From: Minisyncoccota bacterium
Lineage (GTDB): Bacteria > Patescibacteriota > Minisyncoccia > Phycocordibacterales > UBA2100
DNA length: 13,798 bases
Assembly: GCA_018061585.1 (NCBI GenBank)
Contig: JAGOTU010000014.1
Coordinates: forward strand, 1 to 13,798
Reading direction: 5' to 3'
Position 1 is the stretch's first letter. Every line of letters starts with the position of its first letter. The notes beneath the pieces are model-generated. The model did no database searches and was not told the DNA's origin. It saw only the letters and a program-made list of their open reading frames with translations. Position numbers and translations under genes: made by a program. This document shows, in pieces, positions 1 to 6,707 of this stretch.

Positions 1-219
1 GGACAGCTCTACACCGGCTCCACCAATAATTTGAAATTACGACTTGAGCAACATCAGCGCGGCAAGGTTACTTCAACCGAGAATAGACGCCCCTTGCAAT
101 TGGTGTACTACGAGGCATGTTTGGTTGAGAAAGATGCTCGGCGACGCGAGAAGGTTCTAAAATCATTCCGCGGTAAGATGTTTATTCGCAATCGACTCAA
201 GTCGTATTTCACAGGGTGA
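1..219 (+). CDS. GIY-YIG nuclease domain protein (5' truncated by window edge)
   Basis: The open frame runs from base 1 to a TGA at 217-219 and lacks its N-terminus, which lies outside the window. What is visible matches the body of the small GIY-YIG endonuclease fold. The YIG-equivalent strand reads LYTGSTNNLKLRLEQH, followed by RRPLQLVYYE, a conserved EKDARRRE helix and a C-terminal GKMFIRNRLKSYF segment. The GIY half of the motif is cut off. The visible 72 residues plus a short missing N-terminus would give the 80-95 residues usual for single-domain UPF0213/YhbQ-like members. These act on DNA, but the role of free-standing members is mostly unknown. A TTG at 31 could be read as a start, but the homology begins upstream, so I treat the gene as partial. 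Its stop overlaps the ribosome binding site of the next gene. Confidence 0.8.
   Translation, partial: GQLYTGSTNNLKLRLEQHQRGKVTSTENRRPLQLVYYEACLVEKDARRREKVLKSFRGKMFIRNRLKSYFTG
213..219 (+). promoter_or_regulatory. Shine-Dalgarno deciding the LamG protein start
   Basis: AGGGTGA overlaps the TGA stop of the upstream gene and lies 2 nt before ATG 222. It matches the GGTGA part of the AGGAGGTGA consensus in good register. It favours ATG 222 over the in-frame GTG at 216, which lies inside the site itself. Confidence 0.45.
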
Positions 220-221
220 AC

Positions 222-2402
222 ATGAAAAAGATACTCTTTATCACCATGGTTCTTATGCTGCTGTTGCCCGGTGTCTCGGCTGCCGGGATCATTGGAAAGC
301 CCACGAATAACCTCGGACTCATTGGTTATTGGCCCTTGAATGAAGGAAGGGGTACTACTGCGCAGGATTCATCCGGATATCGAAATACCGCAACGCTCAC
401 GGTCCCAGGTTCACTGCCATGGGTGAGTGGGAAGCTGGGCGGCGCGATCGATTTTCCGGGGAGCTTTGTCGGACTTGGTACCTCGTATGGCTCTGCCATC
501 GTTCCTTCACCGGATCGGATGACGATCTCCGCGTGGATATATCCACGTTCAGGTGGGCAAGACTTGTTGGGAGCTATTTGGGCACAAGGGTTCGGACCGT
601 TCCTCGGCGTGTGTGGTGTCGGTAGCGGAAACTGCGCATTCGATAATTCACTTATATTCGGCGCTAATCAGTGGAGTGGTGCTCCTGGTGGGTGGGAAAC
701 CGGAGCAAATAGTATTCGGATGAATGAATGGCAACATGTCGTCGTCACATACGATCAGACAAATGCAGCTAACGATGCGTTGCTTTATATAAACGGAGTC
801 CTTGCAGCATCTTCAGAAGTTTCAACCCCAACCGGTACAGTTGGCGCGAACAATCCGGCAAACATAGGCGCGGGAAGCGGCAATCTTGGTTTTGATGGAC
901 CGATTGACGAAGTTCGAGTGTACAATCGTCTGTTGTCCGCATCAGAAGTTTCTTCCCTCTATAAAAGTGGCGGAGTAGCGCTCGGCTCATCCGCGACGCT
1001 CACAAACGGATCCACATTAAAAAACGGCCTTGTCGGGCACTGGACCATGGATGGAATTGATGTGACCGATAAAGTGTATGACAAAAGCGGGAATGCGAAT
1101 AACGGTTACTTCTGGGGGAGCGCGACGTCGAGCGCAAAATTTCTTGGAAAGCTCGGGCAGGCAATGCGATTCAACGGAACGACCGATGTGGTGTATGTGG
1201 GTGATGTGAACGCAATGGATGGCCTGACACGATTAACCGTTTCTGCGTGGGTTAAGTCACCTGCAGCGGGCGCCAACGGTACAAACGAAGCGCATATAGT
1301 CGACAAAGCCGATTGCACCGGCTCGGCGGGCGATGGGCCGTTTGAACTTGGACAGTACCCCGGTACCAACAATGCGTTTTTTTCCGTTTATGACGCCGGA
1401 GGTTTCGGTCTGTCCAACCCAGGTTCGATAAATATTGATGACGGAAATTGGCATTTTTTGCTCGGACAATATGACGGGGCAGATGTGTCGATCTGGGTTG
1501 ATGGCTTACGAGACAGTTTTCAGACTGTGGGTGCCATTTCTCTCGCAAACACGAGTAAGGCGTTTAATATAGGTGGCTATTGCGCGAACGCCCATATGTC
1601 CTGGAAGGGGATGATTGATGATGTGCGTGTATATAATCGCGCAATTTCTACTGTCGAGATCAGCCAACTGTACAAGTTCGGGTCCCAGACGATCGGTGCG
1701 TCTTCCCAAAAATTGGCAGGGGGATTGGGAAGTGGTTTGGCAGGTCACTGGACGTTCGACGGTCCGGATATAACTACAAGTATTCTGGATAAGAGCGGTA
1801 ACGGTAATAATGGGTATTTCTACGGGAGTCCCACATCCTCCAAAAAAGTTATCGGCAAACTCGGGCAGGCGCTCAGTTTCAACGGCAGCACGAATCATGT
1901 AGACCTCGGTAAACCGGCAGCTTTGAACATTACCGGAGCCATCACGCTTTCCGCGTGGGTAAAGTTCAGTTCACTGAACTGCTCGAGCGGATGCGACATT
2001 ATCGCAAATTACAATGCCGCTGGCGACACTGCGCAGTACGAAATGAGTATGTTCAACGGAGAAATCGGTTACTCATCGGCTTCCGGAGGGTACCCGGGTG
2101 GAACCACCGATACAACTCCGATCACTCAGACAAATAGGTGGTATCACGTGGTCGTTACGCGAAATGCGACTGGGGTACGCACGGCTGACACAGTGCGAGT
2201 GTATGTCGACGGAGTTTTGCAGACAGGGAGTTTTACCACCGACACGCCGCCCGGCGCAGGATTTGGTAATACCTCTATCGGGCGCGATGGTGATGTGACG
2301 AATCCGACACTGTATTTTCCGGGTGTGATCGACGATGTTCGGGTGTACAGCAGGGACCTTTCTACCTCTGAAGTAAAGCAGCTCTACGACCTCGGCCGGT
2401 AG
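222..2402 (+). CDS. Exported protein with three LamG (concanavalin-like) domains
   Basis: A 726-residue protein begins with a signal peptide (MKK, hydrophobic core to about residue 18, VSA/A cleavage context near 20). Three LamG/concanavalin A-like jelly-roll domains follow, at about residues 32-248, 269-486 and 506-724. Each starts with a GxWxxDG/GYWPLNEG-type strand plus D-S/K-SG, has a TxSAWV/I strand, an HVVVTYD/YHVVVTR-type strand and a VxGV turn, and ends with IDDVRVYNRxLSxxEVxxLY. Domains 2 and 3 are clearly closer to each other (GHWT.DG, DKSGN.NNGYF.GS, GKLGQA..FNG) than to domain 1. No catalytic motif, sortase signal or C-terminal membrane anchor is visible. Such domains usually bind carbohydrate or protein ligands at the cell surface, so adhesion or glycan binding is an inference. 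The gene starts 2 nt after the GIY-YIG stop and converges on the minus-strand hydrolase with a 2-nt gap. Confidence 0.85.
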   Translation: MKKILFITMVLMLLLPGVSAAGIIGKPTNNLGLIGYWPLNEGRGTTAQDSSGYRNTATLTVPGSLPWVSGKLGGAIDFPGSFVGLGTSYGSAIVPSPDRMTISAWIYPRSGGQDLLGAIWAQGFGPFLGVCGVGSGNCAFDNSLIFGANQWSGAPGGWETGANSIRMNEWQHVVVTYDQTNAANDALLYINGVLAASSEVSTPTGTVGANNPANIGAGSGNLGFDGPIDEVRVYNRLLSASEVSSLYKSGGVALGSSATLTNGSTLKNGLVGHWTMDGIDVTDKVYDKSGNANNGYFWGSATSSAKFLGKLGQAMRFNGTTDVVYVGDVNAMDGLTRLTVSAWVKSPAAGANGTNEAHIVDKADCTGSAGDGPFELGQYPGTNNAFFSVYDAGGFGLSNPGSINIDDGNWHFLLGQYDGADVSIWVDGLRDSFQTVGAISLANTSKAFNIGGYCANAHMSWKGMIDDVRVYNRAISTVEISQLYKFGSQTIGASSQKLAGGLGSGLAGHWTFDGPDITTSILDKSGNGNNGYFYGSPTSSKKVIGKLGQALSFNGSTNHVDLGKPAALNITGAITLSAWVKFSSLNCSSGCDIIANYNAAGDTAQYEMSMFNGEIGYSSASGGYPGGTTDTTPITQTNRWYHVVVTRNATGVRTADTVRVYVDGVLQTGSFTTDTPPGAGFGNTSIGRDGDVTNPTLYFPGVIDDVRVYSRDLSTSEVKQLYDLGR
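315..2396 (+). repeat. Three in-frame LamG domain repeats
   Basis: Approximate units are 315-965, 1017-1682 and 1728-2396, each about 215-222 codons with short linkers. Units 2 and 3 keep the same block order and many identical residues (GHWT.DG, DKSGN, NNGYF.GS, GKLGQA, IDDVRVY), consistent with internal duplication after unit 1 diverged. The DNA has drifted, so this is an old protein-level repeat and not a recent DNA duplication. Confidence 0.75.
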
Positions 2403-2416
2403 AATCATTCACCGGC
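2395..2416. terminator. Small hairpin between convergent genes
   Basis: GCCGGT (2395-2400) and ACCGGC (2411-2416) form a perfect 6-bp GC-rich stem around a 10-nt loop. The stem overlaps both stop codons of the convergent LamG and hydrolase genes. It sits where a bidirectional terminator would be needed, but neither side has a U-tract, so the call is weak. Confidence 0.25.
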
Positions 2417-3403
2417 TTCCCACGCGGTCTTCGAAATATCGCGAATCGCACCGGCGAGCACGTCAAAGTCCTTGCCTTGGGTCATCACACACAATAGATA
2501 GGGGCGATTCGGGCGGTAGATGATACCGCAGTCATGCAACTGCTTGAGTCCGCTCGCGTCGCCATATTCACCGAATTTATGTGCGACCGTCACTCCTTGT
2601 GGGATACCGGCCACAATTCCTTGTGTGAACGTTGACCCGGCGAGGTCTGATAGAAACGCCTCGGAATTATCGCGAGAGAGATACGACGCGTTGTATAGGA
2701 TGCGGAAGAACGAGCCGTAGACACCAACATTCATTGTGTATGCGCTCGCGCCGTCGGTCGGGACTTGGATACCGAGATCTTCGTATGACTTCCGGAGCTC
2801 TCTATCCGAGAGCTGCATGATCAAAAGATCGGTTGCGTTATTGTCGGAATTAATGAGGCTGAGATCGATCAATTCTTCGATCGTGTATTCCCGTTCAGGC
2901 TCAGCCTTCTTCGGGGCGGTAAAATGCTCGCCACCGTTCTGATCGGGGATATTCATAAGCACTTTCTTTTGCAGGAACGCAGGATCCGTTTCGGCGCGGC
3001 GCATGATACTGAGCGCAAGCGGGACCTTGAGGAGGGACGCCGGGGATGACTGCAGGTCCGGATTCACGCTCACGCGCGGACCGTTGCTCAAGTCGCGGTA
3101 CAAAACGCTCGCATCGTTCAATTCTCCGGCCTGCTTTTTTCTATCAATTATCGACGTGAGATTGTTCTGCAGCCGCTGACTGAACGCTGCGGTCTGGCCG
3201 GAGAGGTTGTGATCCGAACAAAAGAGGAGCGGGTCGATGAAACGGTATCCGTCTGCGAGATCGGTCACGTCGTGGAATGTCTTCGGGGCACCCGGCAAGA
3301 ACGTGTCGCTGTACTGTCCGATAGCGATACCAATAACAAGTATCCCGATCGCGATAACGACGCGGGCCGCGAGACTGAAGTGTGCCCTGTGCCGGTATTG
3401 CAT
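2405..3403 (-). CDS. Membrane-anchored class A beta-lactamase-like serine hydrolase
   Basis: This 332-residue protein has an N-terminal membrane anchor (about residues 12-30, after MQYRHRAHFS) and an exported domain of the penicillin-recognising serine enzyme superfamily. The three active-site motifs are in order: SLLK with nucleophile Ser123 and Lys126, SDN at 186-188, and KFG at 276-278 in place of KTG. The stretch after KFG (GEYGD...LHDCGIIY) also fits the Beta-lactamase2 family. The omega-loop ExxLN segment with the deacylating Glu166 of true class A beta-lactamases is not apparent between SDN and KFG. A DD-peptidase-like or slow acylating role on peptidoglycan is therefore as likely as antibiotic hydrolysis. 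The gene lies 41 nt downstream of the cupredoxin-fusion gene on the same strand but has its own promoter-like sequence. ATG at 3403-3401 is chosen because it opens directly on the membrane anchor. Confidence 0.85.
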   Translation of the reverse strand: MQYRHRAHFSLAARVVIAIGILVIGIAIGQYSDTFLPGAPKTFHDVTDLADGYRFIDPLLFCSDHNLSGQTAAFSQRLQNNLTSIIDRKKQAGELNDASVLYRDLSNGPRVSVNPDLQSSPASLLKVPLALSIMRRAETDPAFLQKKVLMNIPDQNGGEHFTAPKKAEPEREYTIEELIDLSLINSDNNATDLLIMQLSDRELRKSYEDLGIQVPTDGASAYTMNVGVYGSFFRILYNASYLSRDNSEAFLSDLAGSTFTQGIVAGIPQGVTVAHKFGEYGDASGLKQLHDCGIIYRPNRPYLLCVMTQGKDFDVLAGAIRDISKTAWEAGE

Positions 3404-3413
3404 AGTGTGGCCT

Positions 3414-3441
3414 ATTGTATGCCCTTCATTTGAGGCCGCAA
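3414..3441 (-). promoter_or_regulatory. Candidate promoter of the beta-lactamase-like gene
   Basis: On the minus strand, TTGCGG (3441-3436) and TACAAT (3419-3414) are separated by 16 bp. The expected transcription start near 3407 would leave only about 4 nt before ATG 3403. The -35 element matches the consensus at only three positions. Confidence 0.35.
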
Positions 3442-3444
3442 AGT

Positions 3445-4914
3445 CTACTCACAGATCGATGTGGCAGCCGGGTCATCAATGGCGAGACACGCTTTCCGGA
3501 ATGCAGCCTTGTCGGACGATATGTCTTTGGTTTGCAGAATAGCGAACGAATAGCATCGTGTGCGCTCGGTCCCCACCGGGTGCAGTGCACAATAGTCGAA
3601 CATCACTTCGAATTCCTTTCCGGGTTCTCCCGCCTGTCTGAGTCCGGAAAGTACGCCGCGCTCACAACCCAACCGCTCCGTCGCCGACGGGAGTGTCGTG
3701 CAGAACGAGTGAAATGCAGAGAGATCCAAAGTTCTGACAGCGCGAGCCGCTTCGTCTCCCATATATCCAAGGAGTGCTTCAGCTTCCGCCTCTGTGTCTT
3801 TGAATGACCGGATGAATGTCATTGTCTCTCTGCGATCCATTGATCGCTCCCGGATGAAACCGATACCAAGTTCCTTGTAGCACCCGATCCGATAATCATT
3901 GTTTTGCATCCGGCAGAGCTCCATCGGATCTGTTGTGTCGAACGTAAGTCCGTACGTCCGTGCACTCGCTGCAACAGCGAGCGCATTGAACACGCCGTCC
4001 AAGCATTGTGCGCGTTCGGGAATTCCAACGAGTGCCTGTTCACATACTCGTCCAGCGGCAGACACCATTTGTACGTCATTGCCCCATATATCACCGGGGA
4101 GAGAATCGAAAGCCGCGTGTCCGACGCCATGAAAGCAGGCGCCGGACGGATTATTGAGTTGACCGTCCGTTTTGAGCGCTTCGCAGTACGCCCGCACTTC
4201 TGCAAATTGACCCTGCTCACGAAGCATGGTCTCCATGAATCCGTGATAAAAACCGTACCCGCAATACGATGTCTCCGGCCGGTCGATCGCTTTGTGATCA
4301 TTCTCGTACTGCTTATATGCAGCAGCGCCAAGAATATGTCCCGCGTCATGGCAGCTGAGTCCGCGGAATGACGGATTATGTTCGTACAGCAGAGCGAACA
4401 TGTCGAACGCAGCAGGAAGGCCTTTTGTTTGCAAAGTCTCGATGATATCGATCGCCCAACATTCGGCAATCGAGTTCGGTGAGCTTGTTGCTGTCTGAGA
4501 GAGGCACTCCTCGGCGCTTTCGCCCGGGCGCCCCAGTACAATTATCGTTCCGACCATTGATTCCTGCAGGTGATCATGGAACGTCCATACGCCCGCGCGG
4601 TCAAATACGAATCGCCACGATTCATCCGCTTTGAGCGGACGCTTCGGATCAAAGGTGGGATACACGCCGTGTGTCGGATGGAAGTCTGCTGCAGGCCAAA
4701 AATCTTTCCCCCATTGTGAGGTGAATACGATGGCCTGACCCTTTCGGATCGTTATCTTTGACGGCACGAAGCCTGTCGCGGTGCGCATTACGACAACGTC
4801 GGGGAGGGTTCGGTACGAGTACATAGCGAAGCCGGTCCCGGTAACGAACAGGATCGCAAGCACAATGAAGATTGTCCTAAAACGTTGTAGAAACACTCTA
4901 TACTTCACGTTCAC
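3445..4914 (-). CDS. Cupredoxin-like domain fused to Cys/His-rich repeat protein (family member 1)
   Basis: This is a 489-residue membrane-anchored protein (anchor about 13-31). Residues 38-127 form a cupredoxin-like beta sandwich with His79 and His82 in WPAADFHPTH, and His113, His115 and Met120 in FHDHLQESM. The Cys ligand of type 1 blue copper sites is absent. From about residue 135 it enters the family found five more times in this window. The family motifs are CHDAGH (Cys188, His189, His193), YCGYGFYHG (Cys218, His224) and CFHGVGH (Cys260, His262, His266). Cysteine pairs follow at 291/304, 334/345, 405/417, 442/454 and 476/488. All 16 cysteines lie in this part. It most resembles the members at 6708 and 7901. 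The start is uncertain: GTG 4914, or GTG 4908 two codons later, which coincides with the predicted transcript start. The function is unknown; the fusion suggests copper binding or electron transfer outside the membrane. Confidence 0.8.
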   Translation of the reverse strand: MNVKYRVFLQRFRTIFIVLAILFVTGTGFAMYSYRTLPDVVVMRTATGFVPSKITIRKGQAIVFTSQWGKDFWPAADFHPTHGVYPTFDPKRPLKADESWRFVFDRAGVWTFHDHLQESMVGTIIVLGRPGESAEECLSQTATSSPNSIAECWAIDIIETLQTKGLPAAFDMFALLYEHNPSFRGLSCHDAGHILGAAAYKQYENDHKAIDRPETSYCGYGFYHGFMETMLREQGQFAEVRAYCEALKTDGQLNNPSGACFHGVGHAAFDSLPGDIWGNDVQMVSAAGRVCEQALVGIPERAQCLDGVFNALAVAASARTYGLTFDTTDPMELCRMQNNDYRIGCYKELGIGFIRERSMDRRETMTFIRSFKDTEAEAEALLGYMGDEAARAVRTLDLSAFHSFCTTLPSATERLGCERGVLSGLRQAGEPGKEFEVMFDYCALHPVGTERTRCYSFAILQTKDISSDKAAFRKACLAIDDPAATSICE

Positions 4915-4931
4915 AGTGTAACCTGAACGTG
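4906..4931. promoter_or_regulatory. Perfect 8+8 bp inverted repeat, candidate operator
   Basis: CACGTTCA (4906-4913) and TGAACGTG (4924-4931) are perfect inverted copies separated by 10 bp. They lie in the divergent region between the two cupredoxin-domain genes, over the start codon and -10 element of the minus-strand gene. Half-site centres are 18 bp apart, a fair distance for a dimeric regulator that could act on both divergent promoters. The regulator is not in this window. Confidence 0.5.
4915..4920 (-). promoter_or_regulatory. Candidate -10 element of the cupredoxin-fusion gene
   Basis: TACACT on the minus strand (4920-4915) lies inside the spacer of the inverted repeat. The expected transcript start is near 4908, which is the second in-frame GTG. 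No good -35 element is visible, so it would need an activator or be weak. Confidence 0.3.
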
Positions 4932-4954
4932 GGAGACGACCCGAGCGTTTGGTG

Positions 4955-4960
4955 TATTAT
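4955..4960 (+). promoter_or_regulatory. Candidate -10 element of the stand-alone cupredoxin gene
   Basis: TATTAT lies 11 nt before ATG 4972, with an expected transcript start near 4967 and a leader of about 5 nt. No Shine-Dalgarno sequence precedes the ATG and no clear -35 element is visible. Confidence 0.35.
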
Positions 4961-4971
4961 CACAAGTATCT

Positions 4972-5442
4972 ATGCTTAAAAAGAACATCGGTCTTGTTAT
5001 CGTACTCATTGTGTTGATCGTTGCCGGTTACCTCGTATGGATGCGTTTTGGCGACACTCAGACTGCAACATACCAGCCGCTCGTAGAGGAGGAGCCTGGG
5101 CGAGGTGTCGTGGGAGATGAGAAGAGAGACACTGATCCCTATGACATACAGATCGTGTATACAGATGATGGCTATGTGCCGAAGAATATATCAATAAAAA
5201 AAGGTACACGCGTACGGTTTCTTAATGGATCGACCGAGCCCACATGGCCGGCTTCCGGTATTCATCCTACGCACACCCTGTATCCGGAAAAGAAGCAAAC
5301 AGACTGCCTCGGCAGTTCATTCGATTCGTGCGCAAGTCTTACACCGGGACAATTTTTCGACTACACGTTTAACTATGTCGGGGAGTGGTCGTTCCATGAT
5401 CATCTCCACGGATACAACTCAGGTGAGATCATCGTGGAGTAA
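4972..5442 (+). CDS. Membrane-anchored cupredoxin-like protein
   Basis: This 156-residue protein has an N-terminal signal anchor (about 7-24, after MLKKN), an acidic linker to about residue 55, and one cupredoxin-like domain at 57-156. His98 and His101 lie in WPASGIHPTH and His142 and His144 in WSFHDH, matching the ligand positions of the cupredoxin domain fused to the divergent gene. No canonical Cys ligand is present. The Met at the end of the ligand loop in the other protein is also missing here; His146 is nearby. A loop insertion carries Cys112 and Cys120, probably a disulfide. It probably binds copper with an all-His or His-rich site, as a carrier or redox protein at the outer face of the membrane. 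The stop lies 20 nt before the first array gene. Confidence 0.8.
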   Translation: MLKKNIGLVIVLIVLIVAGYLVWMRFGDTQTATYQPLVEEEPGRGVVGDEKRDTDPYDIQIVYTDDGYVPKNISIKKGTRVRFLNGSTEPTWPASGIHPTHTLYPEKKQTDCLGSSFDSCASLTPGQFFDYTFNYVGEWSFHDHLHGYNSGEIIVE

Positions 5443-5448
5443 TAACGA

Positions 5449-5463
5449 TATTACGGTGCCGTA
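5449..5463 (+). promoter_or_regulatory. Start region of array gene 2: -10-like hexamer, GGTG and small dyad
   Basis: TATTAC (5449-5454) would place a transcript start near 5461, 2 nt before ATG 5463. GGTG at 5455-5458, 4 nt before the ATG, could instead act as a partial Shine-Dalgarno in a transcript read through from the cupredoxin gene. A short dyad, TACGG-TG-CCGTA (5452-5463), overlaps both and the ATG. It is short enough to be chance. Confidence 0.25.
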
Positions 5464-6671
5464 TGCGAATTACTCCACTCATCCGAATTCTATGGTCCAC
5501 GCCTGTGGTCGCCGCTCTTGGGATACTGATCGTGGCGGGTGCGTACCTCATGACACATCCTCGCGTCTCGTTCGCGGAGGCAAGTACGATCGGAAAGGGA
5601 GCTGAGACGTTTAAAATACTCTCTAATCGCTTCGAAGATCTTGCGCGTGAAAAGGGAGCGTTGTATGCGTTTCAAGTCCTAAAAATCGCTGAGCTGCCGC
5701 CGAGTACCGATACGCATCTGCTCGGCCACGGCATCGGCGATGTGTTCTATACGCAGAAAGGGGTTCCGGGGATCGCCGATTGTACGCAAGATTTCAGGAA
5801 TGCATGTTCGCACACGATAGTCATCGGAGCGCTCAATGAATTCGGGTCAGGAGACTCCACTCTCGCGATGATAGACGACGCGTGCAAAAAAGCGCCGGGC
5901 GGCCTCGGTGCATACACCATGTGCTATCACGGCCTCGGGCACGGGGTCTTTGCATACTTCGGATACGACCTCAATAAAACCGTGGCGTATTGCCAAAAAA
6001 TGGGAACGGCGCAATTTAATGATGAACAATTTACACAATGTGTCGGCGGAGTGATCATGGAGCTCATGAGCGGAGGTGGTCACGACCGCGATGCATGGGA
6101 GCGTGCGCGGGAAAAATACATGGTAAAAGACCAGCCACTTGCACCATGCGATACGTCACTCATTCCTGAAAAAGCAAAAGGGTATTGTTATCTGTACATC
6201 ACTCCGCGCCTATTCGGAGATAACGGGATTCAAGTGGCACACCCCGATCCCGCTACGTTCCCGCGGGCATTCGAGTATTGTGAGGCGATCCCAGTCTCAT
6301 CGTCCCGAGCCCGGGACGCGTGCTTTGGCGGTCTCGGCCGCGAATTCGTCGGACTCGCAGCTGAGCGAGACATTCGTGCCATCGACCAGCTCGACAGTGC
6401 GGTGTATGCGCGTGCTGCGGGCTGGTGCGATCTCGCTGTATCCCGAGACGGGAAAGAGTCATGTCTCCGGCAGGAGGTGGAGTCGCTGTTTTGGGGCGGG
6501 GAGAATGACCCGGATGCTTCATTCCGATTTTGCACGTCTGTACCGGACTCTCTTGAGGCAACATGTCTTCGCGAACTTTCCGGTGTCATCGGCCACTATC
6601 TTCGCGGTGAAGTCAGGTCACAATGGTGTTTGAAACTCCCGGAAGAATATCGAGACAAGTGCACAGCATGA
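5463..6671 (+). CDS. Cys/His-rich repeat protein, divergent member 2
   Basis: This 402-residue protein has a signal anchor (about 11-30) and is the most divergent member of the family. The first motif has lost its cysteine but keeps the histidines (HLLGH, His85 and His89). The second reads ACSHTIVIGA (Cys115, His117), with a histidine moved relative to the CGYGFYHG form. The third is intact, CYHGLGHG (Cys154, His156, His160). Six cysteine pairs follow at 177/193, 229/242, 273/287, 322/334, 357/368 and 389/400, many in the form C-x-x-[LIV]-P...C-[LF]. The total is 16 cysteines. The extra Cys107 appears where the motif 1 cysteine is missing, keeping the count even. The N-terminal C-x(8-13)-C pair of the other members is absent. 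The function is unknown; an exported metal-binding or enzymatic scaffold is inferred from the family. Confidence 0.75.
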   Translation: MRITPLIRILWSTPVVAALGILIVAGAYLMTHPRVSFAEASTIGKGAETFKILSNRFEDLAREKGALYAFQVLKIAELPPSTDTHLLGHGIGDVFYTQKGVPGIADCTQDFRNACSHTIVIGALNEFGSGDSTLAMIDDACKKAPGGLGAYTMCYHGLGHGVFAYFGYDLNKTVAYCQKMGTAQFNDEQFTQCVGGVIMELMSGGGHDRDAWERAREKYMVKDQPLAPCDTSLIPEKAKGYCYLYITPRLFGDNGIQVAHPDPATFPRAFEYCEAIPVSSSRARDACFGGLGREFVGLAAERDIRAIDQLDSAVYARAAGWCDLAVSRDGKESCLRQEVESLFWGGENDPDASFRFCTSVPDSLEATCLRELSGVIGHYLRGEVRSQWCLKLPEEYRDKCTA

Positions 6672-6673
6672 AC

Positions 6674-6701
6674 TTGATTTCGAGACCTCGTCTCGTACAA
6701 T
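6674..6701 (+). promoter_or_regulatory. Candidate promoter of array gene 3 with dyad in its spacer
   Basis: TTGATT (6674-6679), a 16-bp spacer and TACAAT (6696-6701) form the best sigma70-type promoter in the window. The expected +1 is 6708, exactly the GTG start, so the transcript would be leaderless. The spacer holds a perfect dyad, CGAGAC-CTC-GTCTCG (6681-6695), a possible repressor site. The same dyad could form a 6-bp hairpin in a read-through transcript but has no U-tract after it. Confidence 0.5.
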
Positions 6702-6707
6702 ACACGG

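Noticed and set aside
2405..3403. Confident antibiotic-resistance gene
   Set aside because: The class A omega-loop Glu is not visible and KTG is KFG, so a peptidoglycan DD-peptidase-like role cannot be excluded.
3819..4541. Open frame of 240 codons in another minus-strand frame within the cupredoxin-fusion gene
   Set aside because: It overlaps the motif-bearing frame throughout, and its product is basic with no pattern; it is a frame shadow.
6681..6695. Intrinsic terminator after array gene 2
   Set aside because: The 6-bp stem with a 3-nt loop is plausible, but TACAATACAC follows where a U-run is expected; it fits better as part of the promoter of the next gene.
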